A DNA stretch of 64,000 nt from Cyrtobacter comes (GTDB lineage Bacteria; Pseudomonadota; Alphaproteobacteria; Rickettsiales; Midichloriaceae), in assembly GCF_034470605.1 (NCBI RefSeq), contig NZ_JARGYT010000001.1, positions 4,321-68,320 on the forward strand. Direction: 5' to 3'. The first letter of the stretch is position 1. Every line of letters starts with the position of its first letter. Below are positions 31,882 through 42,149 of this stretch, in pieces. The notes below the pieces were generated by a model. That model saw nothing but the letters and a program-made list of their open reading frames with translations. It did not search any database and had not been told where the DNA came from. A program made the position numbers and the translations under genes.

Positions 31882-32331
31882 ATGTTTGAATACCTTGTTG
31901 AAAATATTGATGTATTTTGGGCCGTTTTTGGTGTTTTTTTATTGCTTGCGGAACTTATTCTTGGTGCGTTTTTTTTGCTTTTCATCATGGGTTTGTCTGC
32001 AATCCTTGTATCTGTTGTGGTTTTTTTAGGAGTTACTCCAGATTTCATTTCGCAACTCTCCTTATTTTCTTTCTTGTTCATAGTTATTAGTGTTTTATCT
32101 TGGAGGAGGATAAAAGGGTATTTCATAGATAAAAGACAGCATTATAACAATATAGTTGGCTCTAGTGCGGTAGTTGTAGGTGGTGATATTGAGCCCGGGA
32201 AGATAGGTAAGATAAAGTGGTCTGGTACAACTTGTAATGCATCTTCTAGTCTTTTAATAAAAAACGGCTCTAGTGTTGTAATAGTGGAAAATATTGGTAA
32301 TATTTTCTTTGTAAAAGAAGGTAAGGAATAA
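31882..32331 (+). CDS. NfeD family membrane protein
   Basis: 149 aa. Two or three transmembrane helices lie in the first 75 residues (FWAVFGVFLLLAELILGAFF, LLFIMGLSAILVSVVVFLG, LSLFSFLFIVISVLSW). A C-terminal OB-fold follows (NIVGSSAVVVGGDIEPGKIG, IKWSGTTCNA, VVIVENIGN). NfeD proteins pair with SPFH proteins to form membrane complexes, and the next gene is exactly such a protein, whose ATG overlaps this stop by one base. Confidence 0.88.
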   Translation: MFEYLVENIDVFWAVFGVFLLLAELILGAFFLLFIMGLSAILVSVVVFLGVTPDFISQLSLFSFLFIVISVLSWRRIKGYFIDKRQHYNNIVGSSAVVVGGDIEPGKIGKIKWSGTTCNASSSLLIKNGSSVVIVENIGNIFFVKEGKE

Positions 32332-33257
32332 TGGAGATTGTACTATTTATACTTATAGCATTTGTGGTTATTATCTTTTCGTCGTTAAAGATAGTTCCTC
32401 AGCAACAAAGTTGGATTGTTGAAAGGCTTGGCAGGTATCATAAAACATTGCAGCCTGGCGTGAATATTATATTGCCATTTATGGATTCTGTTAAATATAA
32501 GCACACATTGAAAGAGACTGTGCTTGATGTAATGGAGCAAGCTGCCATCACGAAGGATAACGTTAGTGTTCTGTTAGATGGTGTGCTTTATGTTAGAATA
32601 ATCAACCCAGTTGATGCCTCTTATGGAATCGAAAATCCATATTATGCTGTTACACAACTTGCGCAGACATCAATGAGATCTGCAATAGGTAAGCTGAGTA
32701 TGGATACAACATTTGAGGAAAGGGATTTTTTAAATACTCAAATAGTTAATGCTATAAATGAAGCTGCAACAACTTGGGGGATACAGTGTATGAGGTATGA
32801 GCTTAAGGATATAAAGCCACCTGCTACGGTTGTTAAAGCTATGGAAACTCAGGTTGCTGCTGAAAGACAGAAGAGGGCTGAGATATTGAATTCTGAGGGC
32901 AAGATGCAATCTATGATTAATATAGCGGAAGCTAAAAAGAGAGAGGTGGTACTTGCATCTGAGGCTGTGATGGCTGAAAAGGCGAATATTGCAAAAGGGG
33001 AAGGGGAGGCTATACAAACTGTGGCTGTCGCAACTGCCATTGGTATCGAAAGGATTGCCTCTGTAATAGGGCAAAGTGGTGGTCAAGACGCGGTTTCGTT
33101 TAAGATTGCACAGGAATATGTGAGTGCGTTTAAACAAATTGCGCAAAAGGGAAATACCATAGTTGTGCCTGCTAATGTTAGTGATGCCTCATCGTTAATT
33201 GCCCAAGCGCTCGGTGTTTTTAGAAGCATAAATACTGCTCCTAAAGAAAAGAAATAA
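32331..33257 (+). CDS. SPFH/Band 7 membrane protein (QmcA/paraslipin type)
   Basis: 308 aa. One N-terminal membrane segment (2-20), then the SPFH domain (VPQQQSWIVERLGRYHKTLQ, PGVNIILPF, VLLDGVLYVRI) and an Ala/Glu-rich coil (KRAEILNSEGKMQSMINIAE, KREVVLASEA). It ends in a region typical of paraslipins (FKIAQEYVSAF). With NfeD it likely forms an SPFH-NfeD membrane assembly. This is a second SPFH system besides HflKC. Confidence 0.9.
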   Translation: MEIVLFILIAFVVIIFSSLKIVPQQQSWIVERLGRYHKTLQPGVNIILPFMDSVKYKHTLKETVLDVMEQAAITKDNVSVLLDGVLYVRIINPVDASYGIENPYYAVTQLAQTSMRSAIGKLSMDTTFEERDFLNTQIVNAINEAATTWGIQCMRYELKDIKPPATVVKAMETQVAAERQKRAEILNSEGKMQSMINIAEAKKREVVLASEAVMAEKANIAKGEGEAIQTVAVATAIGIERIASVIGQSGGQDAVSFKIAQEYVSAFKQIAQKGNTIVVPANVSDASSLIAQALGVFRSINTAPKEKK

Positions 33258-33272
33258 TCTTTATTTATAGGT

Positions 33273-33878
33273 GTGTTAGCCTCTTTTATTTTTCGTTTTG
33301 TTTTTTTTCTCTATGTGATTTTATCATTTTCACATTCATTGTTTGCTACAGAGCGGCAGAGATATGTGGGTGATGCGTTTAGTATGCTTGAGGATTGTGA
33401 TGTTGATGAAGAAGTAGCTAGCGAAGGGGCGGCCACTAGTGAAGCTGATGAGGTGAGCGCAAGTGAAGTTGAGTTACCTATTGCAACCACAGATAAAGTG
33501 GGTAATAAAGCTCAAGAAGATGGTGTGCCGCAAGTTAGTTTTCGTGCTCAAGTTGATGAAGGTAGCTTAAAATATATACAAACAAATTGTATTAGGTTAA
33601 GAGTTTTAGATATGGATTATGCTTCTTATGAAGATATGGAAGTGTTTGTTGAAGGGCGGCCCGTAAACATTTACGGATATATGGTCAAGGTTTTAGCCTC
33701 ATACTGTTGTCAAGAAGAGCTTCATGGGTGCTCTGCTTTTATAGAGATAGTTAATGAAAAGGGTAATGTGCAGAGTATTGGATGGGCCCTTTCCTCTCAT
33801 CCATCATTTTTTAATGCTAAGATGGGTAAATATAGGTTAATTTTATTATCATGTTTTAATAAAGATTGTGAACAGTAA
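33273..33878 (+). CDS. DUF2155 family envelope protein
   Basis: 201 aa from a GTG at 33273. A signal peptide is clear (LASFIFRFVFFLYVILSFSH, cleaved after about LFA at 26). An acidic linker follows (about 38-90). The C-terminal half follows the DUF2155 pattern: LRVLDM...VFVEGRPVNIYGYMVKVL, then CSAFIEI, IGWALSSHPSF and YRLILLSC. The family is common in Alphaproteobacteria, is periplasmic and has no proven function. Its end overlaps truB by 11 bp, so the two are translationally linked. Confidence 0.72.
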   Translation: MLASFIFRFVFFLYVILSFSHSLFATERQRYVGDAFSMLEDCDVDEEVASEGAATSEADEVSASEVELPIATTDKVGNKAQEDGVPQVSFRAQVDEGSLKYIQTNCIRLRVLDMDYASYEDMEVFVEGRPVNIYGYMVKVLASYCCQEELHGCSAFIEIVNEKGNVQSIGWALSSHPSFFNAKMGKYRLILLSCFNKDCEQ

Positions 33879-34761
33879 AGAGGACGGATGGTTATTATTT
33901 GATAAGCCTATTGGAATGAGTTCTGCTAAGGCGGTTGCGGTTTTAAAGAAAAGGTTTGGATTTAGAAAAATTGGTCATTGTGGAACCTTAGATCCATTTG
34001 CGAGTGGGTTGCTTATCGTAGGGTTTGGTCAAGCGACTAAGTTGATGTGTTTTGCAGTGAAAAAAGATAAGGAATATGTTTTTACCGTAGATTGGAGCTA
34101 CGGTACTGATACTTTAGATAATACTGGTACCAGGAATTCTAATATTGCTGGATCCGTTCCGAGCCTTGATGAGATACAGTCTGCAATAGCGGAGATTGGA
34201 TGTGGTGAGATGGGCCAGATTCCGCCCTCTTATAGTGCTATTTCAATTAATGGACAACGGGCTTACAGATTAGCAAGGAGTGGTGTGCATGTTGAAATGA
34301 AGGAGCGTATAGTGAAGCTGTATGAATTAAGAATCTTAGAGCATGAGGGTTGTAGAACAGTATTTAGATTGAGGTGCGGTTCTGGTTTTTATGTTAGGTC
34401 GCTAGCTAGAGATATAGGTGCCATAATTGGCTATCCGTCACACGTATGCCAACTAAAAAGAGTTACCATAGGTGATTTTGATTTATCGAATGCGCTTACG
34501 GAGGATGATATTTTTACACCAAATCATAACAATTTTTTGTCTAGCTATTTTCTTTCTTGTGTTTCTATGGTAGATGAAGCGATTAGGCTAAAGGTTGATG
34601 ATGGTGTTGCCGCGCTTTTGAAGCTTGGTAGAGTTGTTAATCTTCCTGTTGGTTGCTGTACTTCTTCTCGAGTTTTGGTTGTTTCAGAATCTGAGGATGT
34701 GCCTGTGGCCATATGTGAGTTAACTCACTGTTTACTAAAGCCTGTAAGGGGTTTTGTTTAA
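33868..34761 (+). CDS. truB: tRNA pseudouridine(55) synthase TruB
   Basis: 297 aa from a GTG at 33868. The catalytic Asp is D42 in GHCGTLDPFASGLLI. KPIGMSS (13-19) and the later RCGSGFYVRSLARDIG are the family motifs. It makes pseudouridine 55 in the T-loop of tRNAs. It lies upstream of rpsO and pnp, the common proteobacterial order truB-rpsO-pnp. Confidence 0.96.
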   Translation: MNSKEDGWLLFDKPIGMSSAKAVAVLKKRFGFRKIGHCGTLDPFASGLLIVGFGQATKLMCFAVKKDKEYVFTVDWSYGTDTLDNTGTRNSNIAGSVPSLDEIQSAIAEIGCGEMGQIPPSYSAISINGQRAYRLARSGVHVEMKERIVKLYELRILEHEGCRTVFRLRCGSGFYVRSLARDIGAIIGYPSHVCQLKRVTIGDFDLSNALTEDDIFTPNHNNFLSSYFLSCVSMVDEAIRLKVDDGVAALLKLGRVVNLPVGCCTSSRVLVVSESEDVPVAICELTHCLLKPVRGFV

Positions 34762-34790
34762 TGTTTGTTTTCAAATTTATATGGTTTTAG

Positions 34791-35054
34791 ATGTCTAATG
34801 TGAAAATGCATAAAGCCGAGCTGATACAAGAATTTTCAAAAGCTGGGTCGGGATCCGTTGAGGCTCAGTGCGCTATATTTAGTGAGAGAATAAGGAATCT
34901 CGCAATGCACTATAAAAGCCACCCCAAAGATCACCAGGCTGTTAGAGAGTTGCTTAGGGTTGTTAATAAGAGGAAAGCTCTGCTTACATATCTTAGTAAA
35001 AGATCGGCTGGACGATATCAAGATCTAGTAGAGAGGCTAGGTCTTAGAAAGTAA
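34791..35054 (+). CDS. rpsO: Ribosomal protein S15
   Basis: 87 aa, the usual length is 88-89. The 16S-binding motif is present (GSVEAQCAIFSERIRNLAMH, KSHPKDHQAVRELLRVVNKR, LLTYLSKRSAGRYQDLVERL). It helps start assembly of the 30S platform. It lies 29 bp after truB and 54 bp before pnp. Confidence 0.98.
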   Translation: MSNVKMHKAELIQEFSKAGSGSVEAQCAIFSERIRNLAMHYKSHPKDHQAVRELLRVVNKRKALLTYLSKRSAGRYQDLVERLGLRK

Positions 35055-35108
35055 AAAATGGAAAAATATAGAAAAATTTAAGAATTTTATTGGATAAATA
35101 TTTAAATA

Positions 35109-37463
35109 ATGTTTAAAGAATTAAGGCAAGAAGTGCTTTTTGGTGGTGAGAGCTTAAGTCTCTCTACTGGGAAGATAGCGAGACATGCTAGTGGCTCTGT
35201 TGTGGTTTCGATGGGTGGAACTGTAGTCCTGTGTGCAGTCGTCGTAAATAAGTCACCTAGTGAAGATGTGGATTTTTTCCCGTTAAGTGTCACTTATCAA
35301 GAAAAGTTTTATGCCGCTGGGAAATTTCCTGGAGGTTTTCAAAAGAGAGAAGGGAAGCCTTCAGATAGAGAGGTTTTAATCTCTAGGCTCATAGATAGGC
35401 CAATCAGGCCTCTGTTTCCTAAAGGTTATAGACATGAGGTAAGTGTAGTATGTACTGTTTTGTCATATGATCCTGAATATGATCCTGCCGTTCTTTCAAT
35501 AATAGGCTCGTCAGCCGCCCTTTGTATATCAGATGCACCATTTATGCATACATTGGCCGCTGTTAGGGTTGGGTTTAAAAACGGAGCACCTGTTTTAAAT
35601 CTCAGTAGCTCAGAGGATGATACACTAGATATGGTCGTTGCTGGAACGCACGATTCTATCATGATGGTTGAGTCTTCATCACGTGAACTTTCGCAACAAG
35701 TAATGCTCGATGCATTAGGGTTTGCGCATGATCATATAAAATCTCTAGTAGCTTTTGTTGAAGGGTTTGCTAAAGAAATTAGAAGTGGTAATAAGCCGCA
35801 ATATGTAGCTCAAACTAATGGCTCCTTCGAAGAAGTAAATTTGAAGATTCGTAATAAAGTTGTTACTTGCTATGAAGAAGTGCAAAAGGTCCGGAGAAGG
35901 AAGATGATATCTGATTTGAGATCTGAGCTTTCATCAAATTCTCCACAGGAACAGTTAAAAGATGTGATGCATTCCTTTGATACCATATGCTATCAGGTAA
36001 TGAGGGAAAAGATAGTAGGTACAGGGGTTAGAGCAGATGGTAGGTCTGTGACTGATATAAGGGGGATATACGGTGAGTTAGATTTATTGCCAAGAGCCCA
36101 CGGTTCAGCTCTATTTACTAGAGGTGACACACAGGCATGTGTTGTTGTTACGTTAGGATCTGCTCAAGATGAACAGATCATAGATAATATAACCGGTAGC
36201 TCCACTGAGAGGTTGATGCTGCATTATAATTTCCCGCCATATTCTGTAGGTGAGTCAGGGCCAATGAGACCTGCTGGGCGTAGAGAGATAGGGCATGGTA
36301 GATTGGCTCTTAGGGCTATCTCTGCTGTGACACCTGGTAAAGATGTATTTCCATATACGGTGAAGGTTGTTTCAGAGATTACAGAATCAGATGGTTCCTC
36401 TTCAATGGCAACTGTTTGCGGGGCATCACTTTCCATGATGGCTTCTGGTATACCGCTTTCTTCTCAAGTTGCTGGAATAGCTATGGGATTGATAAAAGAT
36501 GGTGATAAGTGTGTAATTTTATCTGATATAACCGGAGAGGAAGATTATCTTGGCGATATGGATTTCAAAATTGCCGGGACTAAAAATGGTATAACCGCGT
36601 TCCAGATGGACATAAAGATACCTGGTATAAATTTTTCCATTTTTTCAAATGCATTATCTCAGGCTTATACTGGAATAGAGCATATACTTGGTAAGATGAA
36701 CGAGGTAATTGACTCTCCTAGGGCTGTTTTAAGTAAGTATGCGCCTGTTATCAAGGATATTAAGATATCTAAGGATAAGATTAAGGAGGTCATAGGTGCT
36801 GGTGGTAAGATTATTAAGGATATATGTGAGCGTTCTGGTGCAAAGGTAGATATAAAAGATAGTGGTGATATAACCATATATGGCTCAAATTCTGATTCCG
36901 CTAATAAAGCGCTTGGGATGATAGAAGGCATAGTGGCAGAGCCTGTTGTTGGGCAGGTCTATCAGGGTGTTGTAGTAAAGATTGCTCAGTTCGGTGCATT
37001 TGTTCGTTTTATGGGAACTAAGGAAGGGCTTGTGCATGTCAGTGAGCTTTCTACTAAAAGGGTAGAAGATATATCTGAGGTGGTTCAGGAAGAGGATGAA
37101 GTAAATGTGAGGGTCATAGGAATTGAGAGAGACGGAAAGATTAGGCTTAGTATGAGAGAAGATTCTGAGGAGAGGGTGGGTAAGCCATTGCGTTCTTCTG
37201 AAGGTAGATTTGACTCAGGTGCTAGAAAAAGAAGCTTTTCTTCTTCGTCTGATGATGAGAATAAGAGGTACCCATCTAAACCGCGTAGTAATACTAGGGG
37301 CGATTCCAGAGACACAAGAGGTGATTCTAGGGATACCAGGGGCGATTCCAGAGACACAAGAGGTGATTCTAGGGATACCAGGGGTGATTCCAGAGACACA
37401 AGGAGAAAACCGCAGCACTCTGCGGAAAGTGATATATTTTTTGTGAAAAGGAAGCAATATTAG
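35109..37463 (+). CDS. pnp: Polyribonucleotide nucleotidyltransferase (PNPase)
   Basis: 784 aa, longer than the usual ~700-750. Two RNase PH domains, a KH domain at about 550-615 (KDKIKEVIGAGGKIIKDICE) and an S1 domain at about 617-690 (GQVYQGVVVKIAQFGAFVRF, GLVHVSELS) are in order. A low-complexity tail follows with five tandem RGDSRDT units at about 730-764. It degrades RNA 3'-to-5' with phosphate and works in the degradosome. RG/RD-rich tails can bind RNA or partners; here the tail is encoded by a near-perfect tandem repeat and should vary in length. The last stop is at 37461. Confidence 0.96.
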   Translation: MFKELRQEVLFGGESLSLSTGKIARHASGSVVVSMGGTVVLCAVVVNKSPSEDVDFFPLSVTYQEKFYAAGKFPGGFQKREGKPSDREVLISRLIDRPIRPLFPKGYRHEVSVVCTVLSYDPEYDPAVLSIIGSSAALCISDAPFMHTLAAVRVGFKNGAPVLNLSSSEDDTLDMVVAGTHDSIMMVESSSRELSQQVMLDALGFAHDHIKSLVAFVEGFAKEIRSGNKPQYVAQTNGSFEEVNLKIRNKVVTCYEEVQKVRRRKMISDLRSELSSNSPQEQLKDVMHSFDTICYQVMREKIVGTGVRADGRSVTDIRGIYGELDLLPRAHGSALFTRGDTQACVVVTLGSAQDEQIIDNITGSSTERLMLHYNFPPYSVGESGPMRPAGRREIGHGRLALRAISAVTPGKDVFPYTVKVVSEITESDGSSSMATVCGASLSMMASGIPLSSQVAGIAMGLIKDGDKCVILSDITGEEDYLGDMDFKIAGTKNGITAFQMDIKIPGINFSIFSNALSQAYTGIEHILGKMNEVIDSPRAVLSKYAPVIKDIKISKDKIKEVIGAGGKIIKDICERSGAKVDIKDSGDITIYGSNSDSANKALGMIEGIVAEPVVGQVYQGVVVKIAQFGAFVRFMGTKEGLVHVSELSTKRVEDISEVVQEEDEVNVRVIGIERDGKIRLSMREDSEERVGKPLRSSEGRFDSGARKRSFSSSSDDENKRYPSKPRSNTRGDSRDTRGDSRDTRGDSRDTRGDSRDTRGDSRDTRRKPQHSAESDIFFVKRKQY
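37296..37400 (+). repeat. 21-bp tandem repeat in pnp
   Basis: Five 21-bp units encode RGDSRDT. Two slightly different versions alternate (GGCGATTCCAGAGAC and GGTGATTCTAGGGAT), giving a 42-bp super-unit, which points to duplication of a pair. Confidence 0.85.
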
Positions 37464-37579
37464 GCAGATATTTTCACTGTTAATGGCGAGCAATTGTGTT
37501 TATGGGGCTAAAATTTGGTATTTGGCTCTTCCTTTTACAGTTTTGCTTGCCATTTTGCTAAGATGTTATGTAGTGATTT

Positions 37580-37657
37580 AAGCTGAATTAGCATAGGCTT
37601 TAATATATGCGGTATTATTGTGTGCTGTCTACGCCACCTCAAATAAAACAGCTATAA
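37580..37657 (+). repeat. Dispersed repeat, CATCAAATAAAACAGC type
   Basis: The stretch TATGCGGTATTATTGTGTGC continues TGTCTACGCCACCTCAAATA and AAACAGCTATA. It matches the repeat at 28565-28640 base for base over most of its right half and matches 6590-6632 in part. Confidence 0.7.
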
Positions 37658-37790
37658 CACATGTTGTGATTTGGAAGTTTCTGTCGCTTCGTTGAAAAGG
37701 TTTGATTCTCTCTATATAGCTGTTGGATTGAAGCTATGTGGTTGGTTGCTATAAATTGTAATCTTCTCAATGTTTCGTATTTCCAAATAA

Positions 37791-38178
37791 GAGAGTCTTC
37801 ACATTTAGATAGTATTTTGATAGAATGCTATTGAAATACTCAATTAGGTTGGTTTCAGATGATCATCTGAAAAAGTTGCAAAAGCGAAGATACGCATAAG
37901 AATGGCAATGTGCGCGGGATTCAGCGCTATAAATATAAAGCATGTGACCTTGAGAATTTTGTGAAGGGAGATCGTCGGTATAACCGTGAAACGACCGTCA
38001 AAAGGCTCTTTGCGTGATCCTCTACAGCCTTGGGAAAGCCTCATTTTCCATGAAAAGTCTTAAATCACTCGCCCATTTATCGGTGGATCGTAGAGGCCAA
38101 GACTTCAGAATTCAGCATTTCTGGCAGATATCCAGGAGATAGAGTTCGATGAACTGTGGCATTTTCTTCAAAAAAGTT
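37791..38178 (+). mobile_element. IS1-family remnant, copy B (left half only)
   Basis: It begins with the terminal repeat GAGAGTCTTCACATTTAGAT and is closely similar to copy A in the opposite orientation. It includes the 20-bp palindrome, an InsA frame (SCKSEDTHKNGNVRGIQRYK, with an extra codon at CDLENFVKGDRRYN) and the start of InsB (EFDELWHFLQK). It stops within InsB at about 38175. The next bases are the right end of copy C on the other strand. It has decayed: insA hits a stop after VKRLFA. Confidence 0.8.
37853..37872. repeat. 20-bp perfect palindrome at the insA start, IS copy B
   Basis: TTTCAGATGATCATCTGAAA, identical to 25052-25071 in copy A. Here the frame from the ATG reads M-I-I-stop-K-S-C-K-S-E-D, so the TGA falls where the first zinc-finger Cys (TGY) would be expected. 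Confidence 0.85.
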
Positions 38179-38910
38179 GAGAGTTTTCACCTACATATAG
38201 ATAGAAAGGCCTCTTGATAATGAGCGAAGATTTCTGGCGTTGAAAGAGCGACCCAAAGCTTGATTGAGCCGTAAACCATTTCCTCTTTTTTGGAGACGAT
38301 TTTTGTGCACCTGGTCATACGACCTAAACAATTCCTTGTGTTATCACGTGCGATACAGACAGTGTCTTTTTTGCCGATAATGTGACGATCTTAAACTTTC
38401 GAAAATACATACCAATTATCCGTAAAAATATACAATTGTCTAAAGGTTTAAGCATCACTAAGACCTGTAACCCAGGCAATTTTGAGCCAAGGCGTTGATG
38501 ACCCAGTATTTGTTTTTGTTGACCCAATAAAATGCCACATCTTGTCAAAATTCCATTTCCTGAATATCGCCAGAAATTTCAGGCTCAGGCGTGGTTTCCA
38601 TCGCCTCCACGATCCAACGATAAATGAGGAGAGTGATTCAGCCATTTTGCCAGCTTATTGAAAGATGCTTTTCCGGTGTGGCATACAGCAAAACGCACAG
38701 AGCTTTTTTGAGCGTAGTTTTGGGTTTTTCGGCGCGATCCGCCTTCAACAAAATTGAGACCACATTCTCTGCATTTATAGCACCTTTGTTTTTGCCATTT
38801 TTTACAATTTACAATTCTCTCACCGCCACACGTCTTGCATTGGATCATTTGAACCACTCCTTGTTGAGATCATCAACAAAACTATAGCATATCTATGTTG
38901 AAAACCCTCT
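38179..38910 (-). mobile_element. IS1-family remnant, copy C (different subgroup, about 732 bp)
   Basis: On the minus strand an intact 90-codon InsA frame (38585-38857; zinc finger QCKTCGGERIV, then CYKCRECGLNFVEGGSRRKT) leads into a broken InsB: FDKMWHFIGSTK, AWVTGLSDA, LDNCIFLRIIGMYFRK and, near the end, TKIVSKKEEMVYGSIKLWVA, in three different frames. The right end is GAGAGTTTTCACCTACATATAG at 38179; the left end at about 38910 (GTTGAAAACCCTCT) is degenerate. No target duplication is visible. It directly abuts copy B in opposite orientation. Confidence 0.78.
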
Positions 38911-39083
38911 TATTTATCTCTAAATGTGCATAAATCCAGATTTATGGGCTAAATTTCTTATTTTAAGCATAGCTATTCCATGGATATACTGTTTTTTCAA
39001 AAAACACATAGCTTTTAACGTTGTAGGCTAAATTGGCAAACCTAATTTTTACCATCACATCTTTTTAAACGTTTTTCATTCAC
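38911..39083. other. Spacer after IS copy C
   Basis: AT-rich spacer with no gene or repeat that I recognise. Confidence 0.5.
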
Positions 39084-39782
39084 TCAGGACCTGGAGCGCA
39101 CTTCAGATACACTGTTAGTTCGCTCAGCAGTTAATCTATCTTGATGCTTGTTGTTATTCATTGTTTTAATTCCTAGGCAACTGAGCATAGAATTCACAAC
39201 ATCTTTTATGGCAATCAAAAATTTTCTAATAAAACTATCCTGCTCTATTTGTTTTTCATGAGTTGTATCAGGAGTTGGTTCTACTAATTTATCAACTACT
39301 TCTACAGTACTATCAGCAGCGGTGACTATGTTTTGGTTTTTATCAATAGTATCACTTTTACTGCGTACAGCATCTAGAAAGATTTTTGCATTCTTTAATG
39401 GCTTTTTAAATGGTTCATTGGTACCAATTGTATCGAGCAATTTAGAGTCTATTGATATATTACCACTATCAATAGATTTATTATTAGAACGCGTTGTAGT
39501 TCCTAATACCTGATTTGCTTTTGTTATGTCTATACCACACTCTTCTAACTCCTTGTGGCCTATAGTAATACTCTCCTTGGTCGTTCTATCTAAAGTAGAT
39601 AACACTGTTTGTAGAAGACTAGCGATGGCCTGCGTCTCTTTCTCAGTGGTTCCCCTTTCTTGTAATTTATCATTACATGCCTCCATCAATTTTAAAAGTC
39701 GCCCTCTATGCAATGCCAAACGTTGAGTATTATCTGTTTTAGGACTTTCTAAATTGATATCTATTGTAGAAGATTTTGACAT
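39084..39782 (-). CDS. Orphan hydrophilic protein, 232 aa, possible secreted effector
   Basis: ATG at 39780-39782. The family is not recognised. The protein is rich in Ser, Thr, Lys and Asp, mostly helical at the N-terminus (about 20-85) with an Asn/Ser-rich middle. Near the end lies one apolar patch, SFIRKFLIAIKDVVNSMLSC (about 187-206), followed by a basic tail ending VRSRS. The patch and tail resemble the orphan at 25352-26245 (SF-x2-K-x5-K-x-VV, then a basic end). No signal peptide is seen. It lies beside IS1 remnants. A role in host interaction is only a guess from composition, setting and the basic C-terminus, which is common among type IV secretion substrates. Confidence 0.65.
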   Translation of the reverse strand: MSKSSTIDINLESPKTDNTQRLALHRGRLLKLMEACNDKLQERGTTEKETQAIASLLQTVLSTLDRTTKESITIGHKELEECGIDITKANQVLGTTTRSNNKSIDSGNISIDSKLLDTIGTNEPFKKPLKNAKIFLDAVRSKSDTIDKNQNIVTAADSTVEVVDKLVEPTPDTTHEKQIEQDSFIRKFLIAIKDVVNSMLSCLGIKTMNNNKHQDRLTAERTNSVSEVRSRS

Positions 39783-41054
<1,272 letters not shown>

Positions 41055-41080
41055 CTTAATATTTTATTACTCATTCTTTA

Positions 41081-41866
41081 ATGATTATAGATAGTCATTG
41101 TCATCTAAATTTTAAGCAAATTAAATGTGACTTGGACGGGGTTATCTCCAGGGCTGTTAGCTCTGGGGTCTCGTTGATGCAGTCTGTATGTACTTCTATG
41201 GATGAGTTTGATGAAATTAGGGCTATAGCTGATAGTTTTGCTCAAGTATACTGCTCTGTTGGCGTTCATCCACTAAATGTAGAGAAGAACGCGTTTGTTG
41301 ATCATAAAGAGATTTTAAGCAACTGCAATTTTACGAAAGTTTCTAGCATAGGAGAAACTGGCCTCGATTATTTTAAATCTCAAAATATTGAGCAGCAGAA
41401 GCAGCTGTTTGAGCAACATATAATTGCATCTCAAGAAACTGGTCTTCCCATTATTATACATTCAAGATCAGCTGAGAGTGATACGGTAGAGATCTTAAAA
41501 AAGCATATGAAAAGGGGGAAATTTACTGGTGTGATGCATTGCTTTACTGGTAGTTTGGAATTTGCACAAGAGTGTATTGGGCTTGGTTTATATATTTCTG
41601 CTTCAGGTGTTGTTACATTTAAAAATACTAATGAGCTTAGAAATGTTTTTAAAAATATCCCTGAATCTAAAATATTAGTAGAAACGGATTCGCCATTTTT
41701 ATCTCCTGTACCACACAGAGGTAAAAGTAATGAACCGAGCTACATTGTGCATACAGTAGAGTTTTTAGCCTCATTCTTAGGTATTGAATTAGAAAAATTT
41801 AAAAAGATTACATCTTCTAATTTTTTTGAATTATTTAGAAAAATACCAAGCTGTGTGAAGCTCTAA
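41081..41866 (+). CDS. tatD: TatD family metal-dependent hydrolase (DNase)
   Basis: 261 aa. Metal ligands include H6 and H8 (DSHCHL), the Glu in SIGETGLDY (about 91), His in IIIHSRSA and MHCFTG, and a final Asp in ETDSPFL. TatD enzymes are 3'-5' exonucleases acting on DNA or RNA ends. It shares its direction and a short gap with mdh. Confidence 0.92.
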   Translation: MIIDSHCHLNFKQIKCDLDGVISRAVSSGVSLMQSVCTSMDEFDEIRAIADSFAQVYCSVGVHPLNVEKNAFVDHKEILSNCNFTKVSSIGETGLDYFKSQNIEQQKQLFEQHIIASQETGLPIIIHSRSAESDTVEILKKHMKRGKFTGVMHCFTGSLEFAQECIGLGLYISASGVVTFKNTNELRNVFKNIPESKILVETDSPFLSPVPHRGKSNEPSYIVHTVEFLASFLGIELEKFKKITSSNFFELFRKIPSCVKL

Positions 41867-42149
41867 GATCGTTATGTATATATAAATGATCATATTAGTT
41901 AAAATTGCGTTATATTCCAGAGGAATTACTGTAGTTCCATTAAGTATAGTCCAATTGGGAAGTTTAGTATGTTAATAGTTTCATTTAATATATTTGTTTC
42001 TCTTGATTTATGTGTGAGGGCTACCTTTTTTGAAGGTTGTTACTATATATGATGTTGTATAAATATTTTAAGAAACTCTAAAGCATTTTGTTTGTTTTTA
42101 CAAATACACGTTATTAAATATTATAACTTAGGGTTGATTATATAGTATA
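41867..42149. other. Spacer between tatD and the SDR gene
   Basis: No gene seen. GGCTACCTTTTTTGAAGGTTG at about 42018 can fold into a short, weak hairpin (ACCTT/AAGGT). Confidence 0.4.

Noticed and set aside
37296..37400. RGD motifs in PNPase as integrin-binding signals
   Set aside because: PNPase is a cytosolic RNA-decay enzyme and the motif comes from a tandem repeat; no sign of export.
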